Assembly (NCBI GenBank): GCA_945871425.1
Contig: CAMBVS010000005.1
Coordinates: 26,206-90,205, forward strand
Direction of reading: 5' to 3'
Length of the DNA: 64,000 bases
Origin: Rhizobium sp. Q54
GTDB taxonomy: Bacteria; Pseudomonadota; Alphaproteobacteria; SHVZ01
The notes beneath the pieces were generated by a model. It searched no databases and had not been told where the DNA came from. It worked only from the letters and a program-made list of their open reading frames with translations. The number at the start of each line of letters is the position of its first letter. The stretch's first letter is position 1. Below, piece after piece: positions 36,112 through 43,163 of the stretch. Made by a program: the position numbers and the translations under genes.

Positions 36112-38001
36112 CTAGATTTCGATCTGCGAGCCGACCTCGACCACCCGGTCCGGAGGCAGCTTGAAGAAGTCCATGGCGCCGGTGGCGTTCTTCTGCATCC
36201 AGGCGAAGAGGATCTCGCGCCAGAGGGCCATGCCCGGGCTCATCGATGGGATGATCGCCTCGCGGCTGAGGAAGAACGAGGTGTCGAAGATCTCGACCGG
36301 AAGGCCGGCGGCGGCGCCACCCTTCAGCGCCTGCGGCACGTCGGCGACCTCCATGAAGCCGAAGCGGACGATGACCCGCCAGAAGTTGGCGCCGAGCTCG
36401 GTGACCTCAAGCCGCTGGTCCGGCGGCCAGGTCGGCGTCTCAGTCGTCATCACCGTCAGCAGCACGTTGCGCTCGTGCAGCACCTTGTTGTGCTTGAGGT
36501 TATGCAGCAGGGCGTGAGGCACAGCCTCGGCCGAGCCGGTCATGTAGATGGCGGTCCCGCGCACGCGATGAGCCGACTTCATGCTGGAGCGGAGGAAGAC
36601 GTCCATCGGCATGGTGTCGCTGCGGAGCTTGTCGAAGAGCAGCTGCCGCCCGCGCTTCCAGGTGATCAGGAGCACGAAGATGACGAGCCCGAGGCCGAGC
36701 GGGAACCAGCCGCCGTCCGGGATCTTCACCAGGTTGGCGCCGAAGTAGGCCAAGTCGATCACCAGGAACGCACCGAACAGCGCCAGCGCGGCGGTCGCGC
36801 TCCACTGCGCCACCCGCCGGGCATAGAGGAAGCCCAGCACGGTGTCGATCGCCATGGTTCCGGTGACCGCGATGCCGTAGGCAGCGGCGAGGTTGGTGGT
36901 CGAGCCGAACCCGAACACCAGCGCGGCGACGAACACCATCAACATCCAGTTGATGAACGGGATGTAGATCTGTCCGATCGTCGAGGAGGAGGTATGGGTG
37001 ATCTGCATGCGCGGCAGGAACCCAAGCTGGATCGCCTGCTGGGTCACCGAGAAGGCGCCGGAGATGACGGCCTGCGAGGCGATGACCGCCGCCAGCGTCG
37101 CCAGCACGATGAGCGGCAGCAGCGCCCAGTCCGGCGCCAGGCTGTAGAACGGGTTGACCACCGCCGCCGGGTCCTCGAGGAGAAGGGCACCCTGGCCGAG
37201 GTAGTTGAGCATCAGGCTCGGGAAGATGAACAGGAACCACGCCCGCCGGATCGGCTCGCGGCCGAAGTGGCCCATGTCGGCATACAGCGCCTCCGCGCCG
37301 GTGACCGCCAGCACCACCGAGCCCAGCGCCAGGAACGCCTTCCACTTGTCGACGATGAAGAAGTCGATGGCGTAGACCGGGTTCAGCGCCAGGAGGATCG
37401 CCGGGTGGCGGGCGATGCCGACGATGCCGAGAACGGCGAGTACGAGGAACCAGGCGACCATGACCGGCCCGAACAACGCGCCGACCTGGGCGGTGCCGCG
37501 CCGCTGGATGACGAAGAGGCCGAACAGGATGGCTACGGTGATCGGAACGACGAAGCTGCCGAGCTGGGGGGCGGCGAGCGCTATGCCCTCGACGGCGCTC
37601 AAGACGGAGATCGCCGGGGTGATCATGCTGTCGCCGTAGAAGAGGGCGGCGGCGAAGACGCCGAGCACCGAGACAAGGAAGGCGGTCTGCGTTCCCTGCA
37701 CGGCGCGGCCGACCAGGGCAAGGAGCGCAAGGCTGCCGCCTTCGCCCTTGTTGTCGGCGCGCATGATGATGGTCACGTACTTGAACGAGACCACCGCCAT
37801 CACCGACCAGAAGACCAGCGACAGCACTCCGTAGACGTGGGGTTGGCTGAGCTCGACCGCGTGCGCGCCGAGGAAGCTCTCCTTCATCGCATAGAGGGGG
37901 CTGGTGCCGATGTCGCCGTAGACCACGCCGATGGCGGCGAGCATGAGGGCGCGAAGGGAGCGGGCGCTGTCGGGGGAGGAATGGGCTGGAGTGTGCGACA
38001 C
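36112..38001 (-). CDS. kup: Low-affinity potassium uptake protein, Kup/KUP family
   Basis: A 629-aa potassium/proton symporter. The N-terminal IGVVYGDIGTSPLYAMKESF is the family hallmark. About twelve membrane helices follow up to residue ~450, then a cytoplasmic C-terminal domain (about 450-629) ending ILFAWMQKNATGAMDFFKLPPDRVVEVGSQIEI-like sequence typical of Kup. It starts with GTG at 38001, preceded by GGGAG. An FNR/FixK-like box is located about 100 bp upstream at a class II activating distance from a possible -10 element. Confidence 0.95.
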   Translation of the reverse strand: MSHTPAHSSPDSARSLRALMLAAIGVVYGDIGTSPLYAMKESFLGAHAVELSQPHVYGVLSLVFWSVMAVVSFKYVTIIMRADNKGEGGSLALLALVGRAVQGTQTAFLVSVLGVFAAALFYGDSMITPAISVLSAVEGIALAAPQLGSFVVPITVAILFGLFVIQRRGTAQVGALFGPVMVAWFLVLAVLGIVGIARHPAILLALNPVYAIDFFIVDKWKAFLALGSVVLAVTGAEALYADMGHFGREPIRRAWFLFIFPSLMLNYLGQGALLLEDPAAVVNPFYSLAPDWALLPLIVLATLAAVIASQAVISGAFSVTQQAIQLGFLPRMQITHTSSSTIGQIYIPFINWMLMVFVAALVFGFGSTTNLAAAYGIAVTGTMAIDTVLGFLYARRVAQWSATAALALFGAFLVIDLAYFGANLVKIPDGGWFPLGLGLVIFVLLITWKRGRQLLFDKLRSDTMPMDVFLRSSMKSAHRVRGTAIYMTGSAEAVPHALLHNLKHNKVLHERNVLLTVMTTETPTWPPDQRLEVTELGANFWRVIVRFGFMEVADVPQALKGGAAAGLPVEIFDTSFFLSREAIIPSMSPGMALWREILFAWMQKNATGAMDFFKLPPDRVVEVGSQIEI

Positions 38002-38100
38002 GTCGACTCCCGGAATTGTCTCGGAACAGCCCGACGCAGCCCGGCAAGGCTGCCGGCCGGCGAAGGGCGCACAGCTTTACCTCAATCGCGGAAATTCTGC

Positions 38101-38114
38101 ATGATCTGGATCAA
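38101..38114 (-). promoter_or_regulatory. FNR/FixK-like anaerobox upstream of kup
   Basis: The minus strand reads TTGATCCAGATCAT, 9 of 10 matches to TTGAT-N4-ATCAA. It is embedded in a wider imperfect dyad with CTGCAT/ATGCAG flanks. A -10-like TAAAGC (38079-38074) would put the site at about -41, the normal class II activator position for kup. Confidence 0.5.
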
Positions 38115-38148
38115 TGCAGCCGTTGGCCGTCTGTTCCCATCGACATGG

Positions 38149-39858
38149 TTAACGGTCCGGCCGCGCCCTCAGGAAGTCGAAGTCGCAGCCTTTGTCGGCC
38201 TGGGTGATCTCGCGCGCATAGAGCCGGTCGTAACCGCGAAGCGGCCGGGTCGCCACCGGCCCCGGCCGGCGCGCCAGTTCGTCTTCCGCCACCAGGAGGT
38301 CGATGCGGCGATCCTTGACCGAAAGCCGGAGGCGGTCGCCGGACATGACCCGGGCGAGCGGGCCGCCGGAGCCGGCGTCGGGGGTCACATGCAGGACCAC
38401 GGTGCCGAAGGCGGTGCCGCTCATCCGCGCGTCGGAGATGCGGACCATGTCCTTGACCCCGGCCTTGGCGAGCTTGGAGGGGATCGGCAGATACCCTGCT
38501 TCCGGCATGCAGGAGGCCGATGTCGGGCCGACCCCCTTCATCACCAGGAAGTCGTCGGGCATGACGTCGAGGGCAGGATCGTCGATGCGGCGGGCCAGGT
38601 CCTCGAGCCCGTCGAAGACCACGGCGCGGCCCTCGCGCTCGAACAGGCGCACATCGGCGGCCGAGCGCTTGAAGATGGCGCCGCCCGGGGCCAGCGAGCC
38701 GAACAGCGCGACCAGCCCGCCATAGGGAAGGTAGGGATCGCTCAGCGGACGGACGACCTTGCGGTCGACCCAGCCTTCGTCGGCGTCGAGCCGCTGTCCG
38801 AGCGTCTCGCCGGTTACGGTCGGGCAGTCGAGATGAAGCAGCGGCTTCAGCTCGCGCAGCACCGCGCCGACGCCGCCGGCGGCGAACAGATCCTCCATGT
38901 AGTGCTGGCCGGTCGGCGTCAGGTCGACGATGACCGGCGTCCGGTCGGAGAGCTCGTTCAGCCGCTTGAGGTCGAGATCGATGCCGACGCGCCCGGCGAT
39001 CGCCGCCAGATGGAGCACAGCATTGGTCGAGCCGCCGACGGCGAGCAGCACGGTCAGCGCGTTCTCGACCGATCTCGGCGTGATCAGCTTGTCGGGCGTG
39101 ATACCCCGCCTTGCGGCTTCGAGGGCGGCGACGCCCGAGGCCTCGCCCGCGCGCAGCCGGTCGGCATGGACGGCCGGGATCGCCGCGGTGCCGGGCAGCG
39201 CCAGCCCCAGCGTCTCGGCGATGGCTGCCATGGTCGAGGCCGTGCCCATCACCGCGCAGGTGCCGGCGGTGGTGGCGAGCTGGCTCTCGACCTGCCTGAT
39301 CTCGCGGGCGTCGATCTCGCCGGCGCGGTAGCGGCCCCAGAAGCGCCGGCAGTCGGTGCAGGCGCCCAGGCGCTCGCCGCGATAGCCGGAAGTCAGCATC
39401 GGTCCGGCCAGGAGCTGGACCGCGGGCTTGCCGGCCGACGCCAGCGCCATCAGCTGCGCCGGCACGGTCTTGTCGCAGCCGCCGACAGCGACCACCGCGT
39501 CCATCGGCTGGGCCCGGATCATCTCCTCGGTGTCGAGGGCCATCAGGTTCCGGTATTTGAGGCTGGTCGGCGTGAGGAACACCTCGCCGAGCGAGATCGT
39601 CGGGAACACCACCGGCAGCCCGCCGGCGGTCAGCACGCCCCGCTTCACCGCCTCGATCAGCTCCGGCAGGTGCCGGTGGCAATTGTTGAAGCCGCTGGAG
39701 GTGTCGATGATGCCGACCACCGGCCGCGCCAGCATCGCCTCGGAGTAGCCCATCGAGCGGGCGAAGGACCGCCGGAGATAGAGGGCGAAGTCGCGGTCGC
39801 CGTAGTTGGTGAGGCCGCGGGCGAAGCCCTGGCCCGCCATATCGTCGGTGTCGTTCAT
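38149..39858 (-). CDS. IlvD/Edd-family dehydratase, probably a sugar-acid dehydratase
   Basis: A 569-aa Fe-S dehydratase. The three cluster cysteines fit the family: C60 (GFNNCHRHL), C128 (VGGCDKT) and C201 (GTCAVMGTASTM). The Mg/substrate region includes SVENALTVLLAVGGSTNAVL and the C-terminal KDMVRISDARMSGTAFGT. The C167TDC170 stretch (LGACTDCRRFWGRYRAGEID) and overall pattern resemble L-arabinonate/D-xylonate-type dehydratases more than IlvD of valine synthesis. The sugar acid is unknown. ATG 39858 has GGGAAGA upstream; the frame is open further but over the CheZ gene. No transporter or aldolase of a sugar-acid path is adjacent. Confidence 0.88.
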   Translation of the reverse strand: MNDTDDMAGQGFARGLTNYGDRDFALYLRRSFARSMGYSEAMLARPVVGIIDTSSGFNNCHRHLPELIEAVKRGVLTAGGLPVVFPTISLGEVFLTPTSLKYRNLMALDTEEMIRAQPMDAVVAVGGCDKTVPAQLMALASAGKPAVQLLAGPMLTSGYRGERLGACTDCRRFWGRYRAGEIDAREIRQVESQLATTAGTCAVMGTASTMAAIAETLGLALPGTAAIPAVHADRLRAGEASGVAALEAARRGITPDKLITPRSVENALTVLLAVGGSTNAVLHLAAIAGRVGIDLDLKRLNELSDRTPVIVDLTPTGQHYMEDLFAAGGVGAVLRELKPLLHLDCPTVTGETLGQRLDADEGWVDRKVVRPLSDPYLPYGGLVALFGSLAPGGAIFKRSAADVRLFEREGRAVVFDGLEDLARRIDDPALDVMPDDFLVMKGVGPTSASCMPEAGYLPIPSKLAKAGVKDMVRISDARMSGTAFGTVVLHVTPDAGSGGPLARVMSGDRLRLSVKDRRIDLLVAEDELARRPGPVATRPLRGYDRLYAREITQADKGCDFDFLRARPDR

Positions 39859-39966
39859 GGTCTTCCCGGAATTCGTTAACCAATACCTTACTATTTTGTC
39901 AGTAGTTTCGGGGCCGCCACGCGTCGGGCGTGGAAGACGTCGGCCTGACCCGAGGAGTATGTCGAC

Positions 39967-40686
39967 ATGATTCGTGCAGCCGGCAGGCCGTTCACCGCGG
40001 AGCGACAGCTCGCCCGACGGGAGGGAGGTTCCCTCGATGCTGACGCGGTTCACGTCGAGGCGTCCGAGTCCGTCAATGCCGTCGTCGATCTCGGTCCCGT
40101 GCTCGCGGCGATCAACGAGCTCGGCAGCAGGGTCGACAAGGTGATCGGCGGCGACCATCAGGAGATCGAGCGCATCCGAATCGAGGTCAGCGACATCGCC
40201 GGGCGCATCCGCACCACCAAGGCCGAGATCGCCGCGCTCCGCCATCCGCTGGCGTCCGACGATAAGCTCGACCAGGCCTCAGCCCAGCTCGGGGCGGTGG
40301 TGGCCTCGACCGAGGACGCGACCAACCGCATCATGACCGCGGCCGAGCACATCGACGAGGCGGTGAGCGAGCTCAAGACCCAGCTTAAGGACGGCGGGCA
40401 GACCGCCCGCCTCAGCGACATCGCCGACCAGGTGATGCGCATCTACGAGGCCTGCAACTTCCAGGACCTGACCGGCCAGCGCATCAACAAGGTGGTGAAG
40501 ACGCTCGCCTTCGTCGAGGAGCGCGTCGCCAACATGATGGCCATCTGGGGCGAGGCCGAGTTCGCCACCCTGCCGCTGCCGCCCTCGATCGAGAAGCAGG
40601 ATGAAGGCCTCGACCTCCATGGCCCGGCCCAGGCGGGCGCCAGCGACTCCGTGTCCCAGGCCGACGTCGACAAGCTGTTCGGCTAG
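39967..40686 (+). CDS. cheZ: CheY-P phosphatase CheZ
   Basis: A 239-aa protein phosphatase that turns off chemotaxis signals by dephosphorylating CheY. The middle forms a long helical hairpin; its active segment EACNFQDLTGQRINKVV carries D167 and Q171, which line up with the catalytic D143/Q147 of E. coli. The C-terminal SQADVDKLFG is the CheY-binding peptide, after a flexible linker (about 205-228). GAGGAG lies upstream of the ATG. No other che or flagellar genes are nearby. Its stop overlaps the convergent inositol monophosphatase-like stop at a shared CTAG. Confidence 0.94.
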   Translation: MIRAAGRPFTAERQLARREGGSLDADAVHVEASESVNAVVDLGPVLAAINELGSRVDKVIGGDHQEIERIRIEVSDIAGRIRTTKAEIAALRHPLASDDKLDQASAQLGAVVASTEDATNRIMTAAEHIDEAVSELKTQLKDGGQTARLSDIADQVMRIYEACNFQDLTGQRINKVVKTLAFVEERVANMMAIWGEAEFATLPLPPSIEKQDEGLDLHGPAQAGASDSVSQADVDKLFG

Positions 40687-41465
40687 CCCCGCTCGACCTC
40701 GACCAGCTTCGCGATCGCGTCCTTCAGGGGCAGGTTGGTGGCGAGGATCGGGTTGCCCCTCAGCATCCCGTCGCCGGCGAGGAAGTCGTTGGTCCAGCCG
40801 CCGGCCTCGCGCACCATCAGGATGCCAGCAAGGCAGTCCCACGAATTGATGTGGCGCTCGAAATAGGCATCCGTACGCCCGGCGGCGACCGCCGCCAGGC
40901 CGAGCGCACCGGAGGCGCAGCGGCGGAAGCTGGCGCCGGCTTCGAGCAGGCGCAGCCCGGTGTCGGTGTAGTCCTTGTTCGGCCGGCGCTTGGACCAGCC
41001 GAGCTCGATCGCCGCCTCGTCGATGCGGGCGGTCGTCGTGACCTTCATCGTCACGCCGTCGAGAGTGGCGCCCTTGCCTTCGCGGGCGGCGAACATCTCG
41101 CGGTTCATCGGCTGGTAGATGGCGCCGAGCCGGATCAACCCGTCCTCGACATAGGCGATCGAGACGCACCAATGCGCGATGCCGCGGGCGAAGTTCGAAG
41201 TGCCGTCGATCGGGTCGATCACCCAGGCGCGGCGGCCGGGCTTGCCACCGGTCTCCTCGCCGAGCTGCGTGTCCTCGGGGAATGCGGCGCGCAGCCGGCC
41301 GAGGATCAGGTTCTCGACCTCGCCGTCGGCCTCGGTGATGAAGTCCTGCGGCCCCTTGAACTTGACGGTGAAGCTGGAGCGGTCGAGGAAGCGGCGGCGG
41401 GCGAGCTCGCCGGCCTCGCGGGCGATGGCGTAAAGGGCAAGCTCGCGCTGGTCGAGTTCAGACAT
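40683..41465 (-). CDS. Inositol monophosphatase-family phosphatase
   Basis: A 260-aa Mg-dependent phosphatase of the IMPase/SuhB/HisN family. Metal-binding motifs are GEETGG (about residue 75), WVIDPIDGTSNFA (90-102) and the C-terminal WDCLAGILMVREAGG (~209-223). The substrate may be inositol phosphate, histidinol phosphate or another; the sequence does not decide. It begins six bases after the DMT transporter stop on the same strand, so the two are probably co-transcribed. It converges on cheZ with the two stop codons overlapping. Confidence 0.93.
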   Translation of the reverse strand: MSELDQRELALYAIAREAGELARRRFLDRSSFTVKFKGPQDFITEADGEVENLILGRLRAAFPEDTQLGEETGGKPGRRAWVIDPIDGTSNFARGIAHWCVSIAYVEDGLIRLGAIYQPMNREMFAAREGKGATLDGVTMKVTTTARIDEAAIELGWSKRRPNKDYTDTGLRLLEAGASFRRCASGALGLAAVAAGRTDAYFERHINSWDCLAGILMVREAGGWTNDFLAGDGMLRGNPILATNLPLKDAIAKLVEVERG

Positions 41466-41471
41466 TACAGG

Positions 41472-42338
41472 TCATCCGAATTTGAGGTTCATGGTGAGGA
41501 GGCCGGCGACGACGAGGCCGGCGGCGAAGATTCGTCGCCGGCCGAAGATCTCGCCGAGGAGGAAGGTCCCGATCAGCGTCGCGAATAGCACCGAGGTCTC
41601 GCGGATCGCCGCGACATGAGCCATGGCGCCGAGGCTCAAGGCCCATATGGCGATGCCGTAGCCGACGGTGGCGATGATGCCGCCGACGACGCCCCGCCAC
41701 CAATGGAGCCGGAGATGACTGATAACGCGGCCACGCCGTTGGAGCAGGGCCACGACCATCACCCAGGGGCCTTCGCAGATGTTGAGCCAGACGATGTAGG
41801 CGAGCGGATCGCCGGAGACCCGCGCGCCCATTCCGTCGGTCACGGTATAGCCGGCGATGGTGAGGCCGGTCAGCACGGCGAAGACGGTGGCGCGGATGTC
41901 GAGGCCGCGGGGCAGGCCGTGGCCGAAGGCGACGGCGGCGATGCCGACGGAGACGAGGACGACGCCGACCGCCTCGCGGAAGGTCAGGTGCTCGGAGAGC
42001 AGCGTGCCGGAGAACACCGCCACCAGCAGCGGACCGAGGCCACGGGCGATCGGATAGACGAAGCTGAGATCGCCATGCGCATAGGCCTGCAGTAAGAAAT
42101 AATAGTAGAAGCCGTGGATCATCACCGAGGTGAGGAGCCAGGGCCAGGCCTCGGCGCGCGGGACGTCGACGAACGGCGCGAAGAAGAGGCCGATCACCGA
42201 GCCCGCGCCCATCACCACCGCGAAGGTCACCAAGCGGTCGCTGTCGGACTTGACCAGCGCGTTCCATGTCGCATGGATCACCGCCGACAGGAGAATCAGG
42301 CCGATGATCAGGGGGTCGAGCTTGGTGGCGACGCTCAT
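41472..42338 (-). CDS. DMT-superfamily (EamA) transporter
   Basis: A 288-aa inner-membrane exporter with ten predicted helices in two EamA repeats: IIGLILLSAVIHATWNALVK at the start and AVFAVLTGLTIAGYTVTDG for repeat two, ending IFAAGLVVAGLLTMNLK. The conserved family features PIARGLGPLLVAVFSG and the late SVLFATLIGTFLLGE are clear. Substrates of the family range from amino acids to nucleotides and remain unknown here. ATG 42338 is preferred over an in-frame codon at 42449 that would precede the normal N-terminus. It is upstream of the IMPase-like gene by six bases. Confidence 0.93.
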   Translation of the reverse strand: MSVATKLDPLIIGLILLSAVIHATWNALVKSDSDRLVTFAVVMGAGSVIGLFFAPFVDVPRAEAWPWLLTSVMIHGFYYYFLLQAYAHGDLSFVYPIARGLGPLLVAVFSGTLLSEHLTFREAVGVVLVSVGIAAVAFGHGLPRGLDIRATVFAVLTGLTIAGYTVTDGMGARVSGDPLAYIVWLNICEGPWVMVVALLQRRGRVISHLRLHWWRGVVGGIIATVGYGIAIWALSLGAMAHVAAIRETSVLFATLIGTFLLGEIFGRRRIFAAGLVVAGLLTMNLKFG

Positions 42339-42360
42339 GCGGCGTGAGCCGCAGCAGAAC

Positions 42361-42810
42361 TCACTGAGTGCCCTTCCAGAACCCGATCTTGGAGCCGCGC
42401 GCGGCCATCTCGGCATTCTCGTAGCCGGCGTCGGACTTGCGGTCGGCATTGGCCCAGCCGTTCCGCACCTGGATGTAGCCGAGGTCGCGACCCTCCGCCT
42501 TGCAGAGAGCGACCGGCTTCCTGTCGTCGCTGATACCCTTGTCGACGCACGTCACCAGCTTTCCCTCCGCCTGCTCGACCAGGTGGTTGTAAGCGGCATT
42601 GCCGCAGAGCCAGGGAAGCGCGCCGGCCTTGCATTTCTGGTCCTTGGCCGGCCCGATGATGCCGAAAAGGCGGTAGCGTTTTCCGGAAACTTCGATCGTG
42701 TCGGACGACAGCACCTTGGCACGGCCGCGAATCTCCTCTTGCGCGCGGGCCGGGGACACCGCGACAACGGCGATCGCCAGGGTGAGGACGATACGAAGCA
42801 CGCAACGCAT
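42361..42810 (-). CDS. Secreted thermonuclease-like (SNase-fold) protein, catalytic residues apparently lost
   Basis: A 149-aa exported protein: signal peptide (RIVLTLAIAVVAVSPARAQE), then an SNase-like domain with VLSSDTIEVSGKRYRLFGIIGP and GRDLGYIQVRNGWANADRKS. In active SNases the metal/catalytic loop is GIDAPE; here it reads GIIGPA, so the aspartate and glutamate are missing, and the YGR-type arginine region reads DRKPVALC. The protein is therefore probably not a nuclease of the classical type. Four cysteines (in DQKCKAG, PWLCGNA, VTCVDK, ALCKAE) could make disulfides. ATG 42810 is chosen; ATG 42828 is an alternative. Confidence 0.82.
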   Translation of the reverse strand: MRCVLRIVLTLAIAVVAVSPARAQEEIRGRAKVLSSDTIEVSGKRYRLFGIIGPAKDQKCKAGALPWLCGNAAYNHLVEQAEGKLVTCVDKGISDDRKPVALCKAEGRDLGYIQVRNGWANADRKSDAGYENAEMAARGSKIGFWKGTQ

Positions 42811-42887
42811 GACGCAAATCCGTAACATAGCGAGAGGCGCCGGTCGAGCGCCGGCCCAACCATAGCGCCGGAGGGAAGCGGCAATCC

Positions 42888-43163
42888 ATGGACAAACTGA
42901 CGACCGAATTGGTCGGCCTGGTGGCCGTGCTCATCGGGCTCGCCTCGCTGGTGCCACAGCTCGCCAAGACCTGGCGGACGCGGAGCGCCGGCGACCTCTC
43001 GGCCGCCTGGCTCCTGCTCCAGCTCGTTTCCTACGGCTTCGGCTTCGCCTATGTGCTGCTGCTCGACGCCTGGGCCTCGATCTTCGGCCACATCGTCGGC
43101 GGCAGCCTGACCGCGACGCTGCTTGCGCTCAAGCTCCGGTTCAGTCCGGCCGCCGGAAGATGA
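42888..43163 (+). CDS. SemiSWEET-like PQ-loop transporter
   Basis: A 91-aa protein with three membrane helices and a single PQ-loop motif (GLASLVPQLAKTWRTRSAGD), the architecture of bacterial SemiSWEETs, which act as dimers to carry sugars. The motif is clear; sugar transport is inferred from family. It starts with ATG 42888, and its last 23 bases overlap the end of the convergent PatZ-like gene. No sugar-metabolism genes are adjacent. Confidence 0.88.
   Translation: MDKLTTELVGLVAVLIGLASLVPQLAKTWRTRSAGDLSAAWLLLQLVSYGFGFAYVLLLDAWASIFGHIVGGSLTATLLALKLRFSPAAGR

Noticed and set aside
36037..39879. Very long open frame on the plus strand, antisense to kup and the dehydratase
   Set aside because: The product is rich in R, D, H, E and G with no domain, as expected for an antisense frame of GC-rich genes; both genes on the other strand are firm family members.
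39876..39891. CtrA-like site before cheZ (TTAACCAATACCTTAC)
   Set aside because: The half-sites are separated by 8 bases instead of 7 and the second is TTAC; too weak to claim, though cheZ is a plausible CtrA target.
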